This document shows, piece after piece, positions 19,805-28,178 of a DNA stretch of 64,000 nucleotides (positions are counted from its first letter, which is position 1; each line of letters begins with the position of its first letter). Under the pieces are notes generated by a model, which saw nothing but the letters and a program-made list of their open reading frames with translations, was not told where the DNA came from and did not search any database. The stretch is from Demequina muriae. GTDB lineage: Bacteria; Actinomycetota; Actinomycetes; Actinomycetales; Demequinaceae. Both the position numbers and the translations under genes were made by a program. The stretch lies in assembly GCF_030418295.1 (NCBI RefSeq), contig NZ_JAUHQA010000001.1, positions 930,001-994,000 of the forward strand, written 5' to 3'.

Positions 19805-20800
19805 TCAGGTGCGGGGACTCGGGCGGGCGATGACCAGCCTGCCATATTCACGGCGCGCCTCGTAGCCCCCGGGAAGGGCCACGCCGCCCTGTCCGCGGAA
19901 GCCGGTGACGAGCTGATCGATCGCGACGACGTGGGCCGCCGTCAACGGGCCCGCGCCACGGTTCTCGGCGAGCATCTTGATCATGCGAGAACGGATCGCG
20001 TCCGGCAGGGCGGCGAGCATGTCGCACCGCCACTCCTCGCCCCGCACCTCGGAGACGCTCGCCCCCATCGCGGAGCGCGCCTGCCGGTCGAGCTCGTCCG
20101 CATCGGCCTGCAGCAGCGCCGCCGACCGCGCCAGGCCCGAGACGACGCCAGGGCCCAGGACGTCGACGAGCGCGGGCATCACCTTGGTGCGCAGCGCCGA
20201 CCGCTTGGGCCCGTCGGACACATAGTTGGACGGGTCGTGCCACGGGTCGAGCCCCAGCGCCTGACACGCGGCGATCGTGTCCTTGCGGCGCAGCGACAGC
20301 AGCGGACGGATGATGCGACCGCGCCGCGCCGGGATCCCCGACAGGGCCCGTGCCCCCGAGCCGCGAGCGAGTGCGAGCAGGACGGTCTCCGCCTGGTCGT
20401 CCATGGTGTGCCCCGTGAGCAGCACCGGCGACAGCCCGCCCTCGGCGTCCATGCGGTTGTTGAGCGCGGCGTATCGGGCGTTGCGGGCCGCCGATTCGAG
20501 TCCCCCCTCGCGCCCCACCTTCACCGTCTCGATGAACACATGATGGAGTCCGGCCCTGCGAACCTCTGCCGCCGCACGCTCGGCCACCGCCGCGGAGTCG
20601 CTCTGCAGGCCGTGGTCCACGATGATCGCGCCGGTGAGGTAGCCCTCCTTGCGGCCCACGAACGCCGTCGCCGCGGCGAGCGCCAGCGAGTCGGGCCCGC
20701 CCGAGCACGCGACCCAGACGCGGGTGCCGATCTCGGACTGGTCGAGGGCGGCGCGCACCGCCGTGCGCAGCGCGGCGACCGAGGGGTGGGGGCCGGTCAT
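19805..20800 (-). CDS. tilS: tRNA(Ile)-lysidine synthetase
   Basis: TilS converts C34 of the CAU-anticodon tRNA-Ile to lysidine, allowing AUA decoding. The N-type ATP pyrophosphatase domain has SGGPDS (33-38), IIVDHGLQ and GHTMDDQAET. At 331 residues it is the short actinobacterial form, with a reduced C-terminal substrate domain. It lies between dacB and hpt in the classical order. Confidence 0.96.
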   Translation of the reverse strand: MTGPHPSVAALRTAVRAALDQSEIGTRVWVACSGGPDSLALAAATAFVGRKEGYLTGAIIVDHGLQSDSAAVAERAAAEVRRAGLHHVFIETVKVGREGGLESAARNARYAALNNRMDAEGGLSPVLLTGHTMDDQAETVLLALARGSGARALSGIPARRGRIIRPLLSLRRKDTIAACQALGLDPWHDPSNYVSDGPKRSALRTKVMPALVDVLGPGVVSGLARSAALLQADADELDRQARSAMGASVSEVRGEEWRCDMLAALPDAIRSRMIKMLAENRGAGPLTAAHVVAIDQLVTGFRGQGGVALPGGYEARREYGRLVIARPSPRT

Positions 20801-20866
20801 CGACGCCTCCCCGGCACGGCCGATGCGCGGGCCGGCTTCCCGTGCCGCGCGCGGCCGTGCTCTCCG

Positions 20867-22288
20867 CTAGGGCTCACAGCCACAGTCTGCCAAAGCCGTG
20901 ACCATCTCGTCGAAGGCGACGCGGGGCGCGACGGGGCCGTAGGGCATCCCGTCGGCGAGGATCGCGAAGGCGAGCAGCCGACCATCGGCCGTCTGCACGG
21001 TTCCCGCCAGCGCCGTCACTCCGGTGAGCGAGCCGGTCTTGGCCCGCAATGCGCCAGCCGCCGACGTGTCGGCGTACCGAGAACCGACGGTGCCCTCGAG
21101 GCCTCCGACGGGCAGCCAGTCGAGGAGATCCTGGGTGGGCTCCGCGGCGAGCGCGGCGGTGATGGCGCCCGTCAGGTGCTCCGGGGACACCCGGTTGCGC
21201 TCGGAGAAGCCCGCACCGTCGTGCAGCACGAGTCCGCGCACCGGCGCACCGATGCCGTCCAGACCCGCGATGGTGGCCTGCGCCGCGCCCGCCGGCGTCG
21301 TGGGGCGGTCGGTCTCGAGCGCGTGCACGCGGGAGACGACCTCGGCGATCGTGTTGTCGGAATCCCGCAGCAGCAGATGGGCGACGTCGCTCAGCGGCGC
21401 GCTCTGCACCGATGCGACGGCCGATGCGGTGCCGGGGCTGGCGGCGCGCGTCACGCCCTCGGCGATGGTCGCGCCCCGCTCGGACAGGGCCGCCGCGAGG
21501 TGATCGCCCGCAGCGATCGACGGGTCCGGATAGCGCTGCGAGTACTGCTCGTCGCCGGTGCGCGCGACGTCCACGGCGAGACCGGTGGCGCCCACGACGT
21601 ATCCGTTGTCGAGTGCGTACTGGGGCCAGTCGGGGTTCACCGCGGGACCCTCGAAGGCCGTGTCGTCCACGGCGATCGTCACGGCACCGCCGGACAGCAC
21701 GTCGGGTGCCGCCAGGACCACGGCATCGGCCAGATCGGCGATGCCGGCGTATCCGTTCGCGTCGACGCCGTCCCCGCCGTGCCCTTCCCCTGCCGCCAGC
21801 ATCATGTCGCCGCCCGCGACGAGCGTCACGACGCGTCCGGCCGGCTCCCACGTCACGGTGGTCGTCATGCGGTGGTCGGGACCGAGATCGGCGATGGCGC
21901 TCACGGCGGTCAGCAGCTTCGTCGACGAGGCGGGCACCTGCACGTCATCGGCGTCGAGGTCCGCCAGCACGTCGCCGGTCACCACGTCCACGACCGACAC
22001 GTTCGTGGACGTGCCCGTGCGCTCGTCAGCGCGGACCGCCTCCGCGAGCGACTGGACGTAGTCCGCGGACGGACGTGGCGCATCGGCGCTCACCACGGAG
22101 ACGGCCGATGCGGGGGCCGAGGCCGCGGAGACGGGCAGCGGCGAGAGGAACGGGGCGGGCGCCACCGGGACGGGCTCCGCCGTGATCCACCCGGGGACGA
22201 CGTCGTAGGCATCCGCGACGGCGTAGGCACCAGCCCCACCCATCACGACGGCGGGGACAAGAATCCCCGCCAGCACCTTCCTGCGCAC
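20867..22288 (-). CDS. dacB: D-alanyl-D-alanine carboxypeptidase/endopeptidase, PBP4 (S13) family
   Basis: This exported penicillin-binding protein trims or splits peptidoglycan cross-links. The 473-residue chain has an N-terminal membrane signal (5-25), a Pro/Ala/Ser-rich linker (30-75) and the three S13 motifs: SSTK (121-124, catalytic Ser121), SDN in RDSDNTIAE, and KTG in AKTGSLTGV. The start is GTG with a strong GGAGGTGA site. It is divergent from ppa, exactly as in mycobacteria. Confidence 0.95.
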   Translation of the reverse strand: MRRKVLAGILVPAVVMGGAGAYAVADAYDVVPGWITAEPVPVAPAPFLSPLPVSAASAPASAVSVVSADAPRPSADYVQSLAEAVRADERTGTSTNVSVVDVVTGDVLADLDADDVQVPASSTKLLTAVSAIADLGPDHRMTTTVTWEPAGRVVTLVAGGDMMLAAGEGHGGDGVDANGYAGIADLADAVVLAAPDVLSGGAVTIAVDDTAFEGPAVNPDWPQYALDNGYVVGATGLAVDVARTGDEQYSQRYPDPSIAAGDHLAAALSERGATIAEGVTRAASPGTASAVASVQSAPLSDVAHLLLRDSDNTIAEVVSRVHALETDRPTTPAGAAQATIAGLDGIGAPVRGLVLHDGAGFSERNRVSPEHLTGAITAALAAEPTQDLLDWLPVGGLEGTVGSRYADTSAAGALRAKTGSLTGVTALAGTVQTADGRLLAFAILADGMPYGPVAPRVAFDEMVTALADCGCEP

Positions 22289-22352
22289 GCGTCACCTCCG
22301 GACTTACGACACACTAGTACCCAGCAGCACACTCCCCGACGCGAGGTAGAAC

Positions 22353-22877
22353 ATGGAATTCAATGTGACGATCGAGATCCCTAAGGGATCACGAAACAAG
22401 TACGAGGTGGACCACGAGACGGGCCGCATCATCCTCGATCGCATGTTGTTCACCTCCACTCGGTATCCCGACGACTACGGGTTCATCGACGGCACTCTCG
22501 GCCAGGATGGCGATCCCCTCGACGCGCTCGTCCTGCTGGAGGAGCCCACGTTCCCCGGCTGCATGATCCGTTGCCGCGCGCTCGGCATGTTCCGCATGAG
22601 CGACGAAGCCGGCGTGGACGACAAGGTGCTGTGCGTGCCCATGGGCGACCAGCGTCAGGCGTGGCGTCAGGAGCTCACGGACATCTCCGACTTCCACCGC
22701 CTCGAGGTGCAGCACTTCTTCGAGGTCTACAAGGACCTCGAGCCTGGCAAGTCCGTCGAGGGCGCGACCTGGGAGGGCCGCATCGAAGCAGAGGCCGAGA
22801 TCCAGCGCTCCTTCGAGCGCGCCCAGGGCACTGCCTTCGAGCACATGAACCCGCTCAACCCGCCAGCCGGGCACTGA
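22353..22877 (+). CDS. ppa: Inorganic pyrophosphatase
   Basis: Ppa hydrolyses pyrophosphate and so drives biosynthetic reactions. The 174-residue family I enzyme has the metal-binding YPDDYGFI, the signature [10 protein letters not shown] and the conserved [10 protein letters not shown]. The start is ATG 22353. It is divergent from dacB across 64 bp holding both promoters. Confidence 0.97.
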   Translation: MEFNVTIEIPKGSRNKYEVDHETGRIILDRMLFTSTRYPDDYGFIDGTLGQDGDPLDALVLLEEPTFPGCMIRCRALGMFRMSDEAGVDDKVLCVPMGDQRQAWRQELTDISDFHRLEVQHFFEVYKDLEPGKSVEGATWEGRIEAEAEIQRSFERAQGTAFEHMNPLNPPAGH

Positions 22878-22878
22878 C

Positions 22879-22901
22879 CCGAGCCGGGTCCGTGGGCTCG
22901 G
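22879..22901. terminator. Hairpin between ppa and the convergent gene
   Basis: A 7-bp stem, CCGAGCC (22879-22885) with GGCTCGG (22895-22901), fills the 27-bp gap between the two convergent stops. Confidence 0.5.
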
Positions 22902-22904
22902 CGC

Positions 22905-23483
22905 TCACAGCGCCAGACGGTCCACCGGGATGGTGACAGCGCTCGACTGCGACGGTTGACCCGCGCCTGGAGTGCGGCTCCACATTCGCAGCGTGAGGCC
23001 ATCCGTCAGCTCGGCGCGCTCCGCCAGGGTGAGCTGGAAGGTCGCCTCGGCGAGCCCCCCGGCCGGCACGCGTCCGTGATGCGTGAGTGCGACGGTGGCG
23101 CGATCGTCCAGCGCCATGATGGTGAAGCTCCATCCTTCGGCGGGCTCGCACCAGCCCGCGGCTGACGCGCTGTCGTGGGCGAGGCACGCCGCCGGCACGT
23201 CGAACGTGACGTCGATGCCGGATGCGCCTCCGTGCTCCACGTCCCAGTGCTCGACTCCGACGGTCACCACGAGCGTGTGAGGCCTGCCGAGCAGTCCGTG
23301 CTGAGCGAAGGTGCGGTCCGGCCGAATGCGCACGTGCCCCGTCGCGGGGCTGACGCCCGGCACCGCGGAGTGACCGGCACCCACCGGCGCGGAGTGCACG
23401 ACTCTCAACGCCTGGCGACGCCACAGCGCTCCGCCCGTCAGCCCATCGGCAGCGACAGGATGCGGGATTCGTGACTCGATCAT
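22905..23483 (-). CDS. Hypothetical protein, probably beta-rich
   Basis: The 192-residue product has no signal peptide or membrane helix and I do not recognise a family. Residues 65-190 alternate short hydrophobic strands with Gly/Asp turns, suggesting a beta-sandwich; several His and Trp and two Cys occur. AAAAGG lies 5 bases before the ATG. It converges with ppa and is followed upstream by about 220 bp without a gene. Coding is supported by the ribosome site and the lack of a better frame on either strand. Confidence 0.55.
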   Translation of the reverse strand: MIESRIPHPVAADGLTGGALWRRQALRVVHSAPVGAGHSAVPGVSPATGHVRIRPDRTFAQHGLLGRPHTLVVTVGVEHWDVEHGGASGIDVTFDVPAACLAHDSASAAGWCEPAEGWSFTIMALDDRATVALTHHGRVPAGGLAEATFQLTLAERAELTDGLTLRMWSRTPGAGQPSQSSAVTIPVDRLAL

Positions 23484-23706
23484 GGGGACCTTTTCTCGCG
23501 GGGATCAGATTCACCACGTGGGACGGTCGGCGCCGCAGGTGATGACGAGGAAACCCCCACGAAGTGAGACATCTCATGTCGAAACGTCTCGGCGTGTCGC
23601 GGAGAGCCGGGCGTGTCGGCCCGGGAGTCGAACACGCGCCGCCCGGCGGTGCAGCGGTGCACGAGCACAGGGCCGATGCGCGGCCCGGCCTGGTGGCGCG
23701 AACGGA

Positions 23707-25131
23707 CTACGGGCGGCCGATGTACGGCATCATGTCGCCGACGGCCCACGAGTACAGGCTGCGCTGCTGCGCAGGCTTGCCGTGGGTCTGGGCCTCCATG
23801 ATCTGGCCGTTGCCGATGTAGATCGCGACGTGATAGATCGCCGATGCGCTGCGGTTCGATCCCCAGAACACCAAGTCGCCCTTGCGCAGCTGCGAGTACG
23901 GCAGCTTCGAGACTCCGGCGTACTGAGTGCCCGACGAGCGCGGGATCGAGATCCCGGCTGTGCGCCATGAGGCGGAGGTCAGCCCGGAGCAGTCGTAGGC
24001 CGGGCCATTGCCGCCCCATGCGTACGGGGCGCCCTTGAGCGTCAGCGAGTGCGAGGCGGCTCGAGAGCCCTGCGATGCGCTCGAGCGCCACGAGTTCGTG
24101 GGCTCCGGTTCGGGCTCAGGCTCCGGCTCCGGCTCCGGCTCGGGCTCAGGAGCCGGGTCAGGGTTCGACGGCTGCTGCGGCTCGGGGTCCGCAGTCTCGG
24201 TGGGGCGGGGGTTCGGCGCAGGCGTCACGGGGTTGTCGATCGGCGATGAGCCGCCCCCGTTCGAGCCACTGTTGTTCGAGCCACCGCTGTCCGACGCGGG
24301 GGGCGGCGTCGACTGCTCGGCGCGCTCCTGCTCCTCCTGGAACTGGGCCTGCTGTCGCGCCGCGCGCTCCGAGGCGAGTCCGTTCTGTCGCTCCTGCTCG
24401 AGCTCCGCGGTGACCCCGCGCATCTCTGCCAGTCGCGTGACCGCCGCGGCACGTGCCGTCGCGGCGTCTCCGACCGCACGTTCGGCGGACTCGCGAGCGC
24501 CCTTGGCGGTCTCGAGCGCGGTGGCGGCGTCCCCGGCTGCCTTCTCGGCGGTCACCGCGGCCTGCTCGGCGTACTCGCGCGTGGTCGCGGCGACGATTTC
24601 GGCGGCCTGGACCTGCTGCACGGTCGAGTCGGCATCGGCCGATGCGCGGGCGAGCCCCTCGGTACGGGTCATGACCTCGTCGAACCCGTCGGACTTCACG
24701 ATCGCCTCGATGTTTCCCATCGAACCGGCGTTGCGGTAGGACGCCATCGCGACGGCGGCGAGCCCGGTCTTGGCCTCTGCCAGTGCGGCGTCGGCTTCAT
24801 CGGCGCGGTTGTTGGCGGCGTAGAGCTGGCGCTCGGCGGCCACCGCGGCATCCTGGGCGAGGTGATAGTCCTCGTCGGCGAGGCGCGCGGCGACATCGGC
24901 CTGGTGCAAGGCGTCTTCGAGCTGGGCGATCGCGGCATCGAGCTGGGCGACTCCGGTGGCGGCGTCCGAGGCGGCGGCCTGAGCGGCAGCGATCTCGTCC
25001 TCGCCCGGGTAGTCAGCGGCGCGGGCAGGCGCGATGGGGAAGGCCACGAGCGCGGTGAACGCGAGCGCGATCACGAGCCCCATCGTGCCCACCGACTGGG
25101 GTGCACGGCGGAGCGTGTGCCATCGCGACAT
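23707..25131 (-). CDS. Secreted NlpC/P60 peptidoglycan hydrolase with coiled-coil domain
   Basis: The protein (474 aa) resembles the RipA/CwlO D,L-endopeptidases that cut peptidoglycan stems at division. It has a signal peptide ending ARA (36-38), a long Ala/Glu-rich coiled coil (about 42-270), a Ser/Gly/Asn linker, a run of Pro-Glu repeats (about 322-340) and a C-terminal NlpC/P60 domain with catalytic Cys in YDCSGLT (about 378) and His in YHVAIYIG. The ATG at 25131 has AGAAGG 8 bases upstream; earlier Mets lack a site. The promoter region carries three tandem TGTCACATG-like 9-mers, so it is probably regulated. Confidence 0.92.
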   Translation of the reverse strand: MSRWHTLRRAPQSVGTMGLVIALAFTALVAFPIAPARAADYPGEDEIAAAQAAASDAATGVAQLDAAIAQLEDALHQADVAARLADEDYHLAQDAAVAAERQLYAANNRADEADAALAEAKTGLAAVAMASYRNAGSMGNIEAIVKSDGFDEVMTRTEGLARASADADSTVQQVQAAEIVAATTREYAEQAAVTAEKAAGDAATALETAKGARESAERAVGDAATARAAAVTRLAEMRGVTAELEQERQNGLASERAARQQAQFQEEQERAEQSTPPPASDSGGSNNSGSNGGGSSPIDNPVTPAPNPRPTETADPEPQQPSNPDPAPEPEPEPEPEPEPEPEPTNSWRSSASQGSRAASHSLTLKGAPYAWGGNGPAYDCSGLTSASWRTAGISIPRSSGTQYAGVSKLPYSQLRKGDLVFWGSNRSASAIYHVAIYIGNGQIMEAQTHGKPAQQRSLYSWAVGDMMPYIGRP

Positions 25132-25158
25132 GTCGCCTGCCTTCTGAAGATCCATCGT

Positions 25159-25200
25159 TGTCACATGTGTCACATGCATCACATGAGACTCACCTGTCAA
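25159..25200 (-). promoter_or_regulatory. Promoter of the NlpC/P60 gene with three tandem 9-bp operators
   Basis: TGTCACATG (25159-25167), TGTCACATG (25168-25176) and CATCACATG (25177-25185) lie head to tail, 28-54 bases before the start codon. TTGACA (25200-25195, minus strand) is a -35 candidate, so the repeats cover the spacer and -10. Each pair also nearly fits TGTGA-N6-TCACA. MtrA, which controls such hydrolases through GTCACA-type repeats in mycobacteria, and a CRP/GlxR-type protein are the main candidates. Confidence 0.6.
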
Positions 25201-25296
25201 AGAGTAAACGCCGTTCTCACATCTGGCTACCCCCTGTGAGAAAGCGGACAGACTGCGCCACCGCATCGGCCTCGCGCGATCCCCTAGTGTGGCCGC

Positions 25297-26493
25297 ATGG
25301 ATGACGACGGCATCGAGACCGAGGCCTGGGCCGCCGACGAAGGCCCGGCCATCGGCGCCCCCATCCCCGCATCGGCCGCGTGGCGCGAGGGAGACCACCC
25401 TGGTCGCCGCCGATTCTTCGCCCTGGGAGACCTAGCGCTCGAGGCCGACCCCATGGGCGTGCTGCCGGACGTCACGCTCGCGTACGAGACCTGGGGCGAC
25501 CTGAACCCGGCGAAGGACAACGCGGTCTACATCGCCCACGCTCTGACCGGCGACAGTCACGTCTGGGGCCCTGCAGAGGACGGCCACATCACCGGCGGCT
25601 GGTGGAACGCGATGGTGGGGCCGGGCCGGCCCATCGACCCCGAGCGCCACTTCATCGTGTGTGCGAACGTCGTCGGCGGGTGCCAGGGCACCACCGGCCC
25701 GGCGAGCGCACACCCGGGCGACGGCCGGCCGTGGGGCTCGCGCTTCCCCTACGTCACCATGCGCGACATGGTGAACGCCGAGATCGCGCTCGCCGATCAC
25801 CTCGGGGTCGACCGCTGGCGCCTCATCACCGGGCCGTCCATGGGCGGCATGCGCGCGATCGAGTGGACCGTCATGGCGCCCGGGCGCGTGGGCGCGATCG
25901 CTCCTGTGGGCTCCACCGCCGCCGTGACCGCGGACCAGATCGCGTGGTCCACCACTCAACTCGCGGCCATCGCCGCGGACCCCAAGTACCGCGACGGCGA
26001 CTACTACGACGCCGCCGATGGGGATGGGCCGCATGTCGGCCTGGGGATCGCGCGCATGATCGCCCACACCACGTATCGATCCGAGCGCGAGCTCGCGGAC
26101 CGGTTCGGCCGCTCGTATCAGGGCGACTCGGACCCGCTCGGCAAGGGCGGGCTCTTCGCGGTGCAGAGCTATCTGCAGCATCACGCGCGCAAGCTCGCGC
26201 GCAGGTTCGACGCGAATACCTATGTACGTCTGGCGCAGGCGATCCAGAGCCACGACGTGGGGCGCGACCGCGGTGGGGTCGAGACGGCCTTGGCCCGCTA
26301 CACCGACCCCGCTCTCGTGATCGCCGTCGACTCGGACCGTCTCTACCCGCTGAAGAACTCTCAGCGCCTCGACTCGGCGCTGTCCGGCTCCGACGGCGTC
26401 AAGGTGGTGCACTCCCCGGTGGGCCACGACGGCTTCCTGGTCGAGTCCGGCCAGCTCAACGCCTTCATGCAGGAGTTCGAGCGGTCGTTGTAG
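25297..26493 (+). CDS. metX: Homoserine O-acetyltransferase, first copy
   Basis: MetX acetylates homoserine from acetyl-CoA for methionine synthesis. The 398-residue alpha/beta-hydrolase-fold protein has LAYETWG, ALTGDSHV, the nucleophile Ser in GPSMGG (about 181), the catalytic Asp in VDSDRLYP (about 345) and His in GHDGF (about 376). A TAGTGT hexamer ends 6 bases before the ATG, so the mRNA is probably leaderless. It opens a metX-metY-metX cluster; the second copy, 28179-29357, is a clear paralogue. Confidence 0.92.
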   Translation: MDDDGIETEAWAADEGPAIGAPIPASAAWREGDHPGRRRFFALGDLALEADPMGVLPDVTLAYETWGDLNPAKDNAVYIAHALTGDSHVWGPAEDGHITGGWWNAMVGPGRPIDPERHFIVCANVVGGCQGTTGPASAHPGDGRPWGSRFPYVTMRDMVNAEIALADHLGVDRWRLITGPSMGGMRAIEWTVMAPGRVGAIAPVGSTAAVTADQIAWSTTQLAAIAADPKYRDGDYYDAADGDGPHVGLGIARMIAHTTYRSERELADRFGRSYQGDSDPLGKGGLFAVQSYLQHHARKLARRFDANTYVRLAQAIQSHDVGRDRGGVETALARYTDPALVIAVDSDRLYPLKNSQRLDSALSGSDGVKVVHSPVGHDGFLVESGQLNAFMQEFERSL

Positions 26494-26548
26494 GACGGCC
26501 GATGCGGGGGCGGAGCGAGCCGCTCGGTGCGCCGGGGCGCGACCAGGT

Positions 26549-26578
26549 TTGGCAGCTTCCGACCCCGTGTCCTACACT
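26549..26578 (+). promoter_or_regulatory. Promoter for the metY leader transcript
   Basis: TTGGCA (26549-26554), an 18-bp spacer and TACACT (26573-26578) place the start of transcription at about 26585, next to the ATG of the leader peptide. It lies in the 335-bp gap between metX and metY. Confidence 0.75.
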
Positions 26579-26585
26579 CGCCAGC

Positions 26586-26609
26586 ATGTTCCGTCGAATG
26601 TGTCGCTGA
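26586..26609 (+). CDS. Leader peptide MFRRMCR upstream of metY (putative attenuator)
   Basis: A 7-codon frame starts at the predicted first nucleotide of the transcript (leaderless ATG) and reads MFRRMCR then TGA. It contains two Met and a Cys, the products and sulfur source of the downstream pathway. Short leaderless peptides with a near-terminal Cys-Arg are known before sulfur genes in actinobacteria. Four bases after the stop a hairpin begins: GCGCACG (26613-26619) with CGTGCGC (26625-26631). Sensing of Cys or Met supply by ribosome position is inferred. Confidence 0.6.
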   Translation: MFRRMCR

Positions 26610-26828
26610 CCAGCGCACGTTCGGCGTGCGCCCACACGGGCGCGCCTCACCATAGGCGAACCGCTCCCGGCATCGAGCCGGCAGCTGCCCCGCGGGCACA
26701 CCCTTCGTGACACCAGGCCCGAGCATGGGCCGTGGGCCAGCGGCGATCCCGTGGCGGCCGACGGGTGATGACGGGCACCACTCCCACTCCATCGCCACTC
26801 CCGGCACCCACCACCCAAGGAGCACCGC
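26610..26828 (+). promoter_or_regulatory. Long structured 5' leader of metY
   Basis: About 220 bp follow the leader peptide before the metY ATG. It holds the 7-bp-stem hairpin 26613-26631, a GGCCC/GGGCC hairpin near 26720-26740 and other G+C palindromes. I compared it by eye with the actinobacterial SAM-IV aptamer and could not match the core, so no riboswitch is called. AAGGAG (26815-26820) serves metY. Confidence 0.45.
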
Positions 26829-28175
26829 ATGTCCACCGAATGGGCCTTCGAGACCAAGCAGATCCACGCCGGCCAGAATCCTGACCCGGCCACCGGCGCT
26901 CGCGCGCTGCCGATCCACCAGACCACCTCGTTCGTCTTCGAGGACACGAACCAGGCCGCCGCACGCTTCGCTCTGGCGGAGCTGGGCCCCATCTACACGC
27001 GCATCGGCAACCCGACGCAGCAGGCCGTCGAGGACCGCGTCGCGGCGCTCGAGGGCGGCGTGGGCGCACTGCTGCTCGCGTCGGGCTCCGCGGCCAACAC
27101 GATCGCGATCCAGAACCTGGCCGAGGCCGGCGACCACATCGTGTCGTCTCCGTCGCTCTACGGCGGCACGTACAACCTGTTCCACTACACGCTTCCTAAG
27201 TTCGGCATCGAGGTCTCGTTCGTGGAGAACCCGGACGACCCCGAGTCGTGGCGCGCCGCGGCCCGGCCGAACACCAAGGCGTTCTTCGGCGAGTCGATCT
27301 CCAACCCCAAGCAGGACGTCCTGGACATCGAGGCCGTCGCGACGGTCGCGCACGAGATCGGCGTGCCGCTCATCATCGACAACACCGTGGCCTCGCCCTA
27401 CCTCGTCGAGCCCCTCAAGTGGGGCGCGGACATCGTCACGCACTCGGCGACCAAGTACCTGGGCGGTCACGGCACGGCCATCGGCGGCGTCATCGTCGAC
27501 GGCGGATCGTTCGACTACGCGCAGCACCCCGACCGCTTCCCGCAGTACAACACCCCCGACCCGAGCTACCACGGCCTCGTCTACGCACGGGACCTGGGCG
27601 TGGGCTCGGCCTTCGGCGCCAACCTCTCCTTCATCCTCAAGGCACGCGTGCAGCTCCTGCGCGACACCGGGCCCGCGATCTCGCCGTTCAACGCGTTCCT
27701 CATCGCCCAGGGCCTCGAGACGCTGTCGCTGCGCATCGAGCGTCACGTCGAGAACGCCGTGACCGTGGCGGACTACCTCGAGAGCCGGGACGACGTGCTG
27801 TCCGTCGCCTACTCGGGGCTCGCCTCGTCGCCGTGGCACGCGCTGCAGCAGAAGTACGCCCCGCGCGGCGGCGGCTCCGTGCTCGCATTCGAGATCGCCG
27901 GCGGCAAGGAGGCCGGTCAGGCCTTCGTCGACGCCCTCGAACTGCACTCGCTGGTGGCCAACATCGGCGACGTGCGCTCGCTCGTGATCCACCCCGCGAC
28001 CACCACCCACTCGCAGCTGACTCCGGAGGAGCAGGCAGCCGCAGGCGTGACGCCCGGGCTGGTGCGCCTGGCGGTCGGCATCGAGCACATCGGCGACATC
28101 CTGGCCGACCTCGAGCTGGGCTTCGCGGCGGCTGCAGTCGTCCGCGAAGGCGCCGGAGAGACCGCCGGGGTCTGA
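26829..28175 (+). CDS. metY: O-acetylhomoserine sulfhydrylase (aminocarboxypropyltransferase)
   Basis: MetY makes homocysteine directly from O-acetylhomoserine and sulfide using PLP. The 448-residue protein has the Cys/Met-metabolism PLP fold: LPIHQTTSFVF, YTRIGNPTQQAVE, SGSAANT, IIDNTVASPYL and the PLP lysine in HSATKYLGGHG (about residue 208). The ATG at 26829 has AAGGAG 8 bases upstream. It lies between two metX copies, which supply its substrate, and its stop is 3 bp before the second. Confidence 0.95.
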   Translation: MSTEWAFETKQIHAGQNPDPATGARALPIHQTTSFVFEDTNQAAARFALAELGPIYTRIGNPTQQAVEDRVAALEGGVGALLLASGSAANTIAIQNLAEAGDHIVSSPSLYGGTYNLFHYTLPKFGIEVSFVENPDDPESWRAAARPNTKAFFGESISNPKQDVLDIEAVATVAHEIGVPLIIDNTVASPYLVEPLKWGADIVTHSATKYLGGHGTAIGGVIVDGGSFDYAQHPDRFPQYNTPDPSYHGLVYARDLGVGSAFGANLSFILKARVQLLRDTGPAISPFNAFLIAQGLETLSLRIERHVENAVTVADYLESRDDVLSVAYSGLASSPWHALQQKYAPRGGGSVLAFEIAGGKEAGQAFVDALELHSLVANIGDVRSLVIHPATTTHSQLTPEEQAAAGVTPGLVRLAVGIEHIGDILADLELGFAAAAVVREGAGETAGV

Positions 28176-28178
28176 TCC

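Noticed and set aside
26610-26828. SAM riboswitch before metY
   Set aside because: A GGGTGATGAC-like string occurs near 26764 but the rest of the SAM-IV or SAM-I core could not be aligned by eye.
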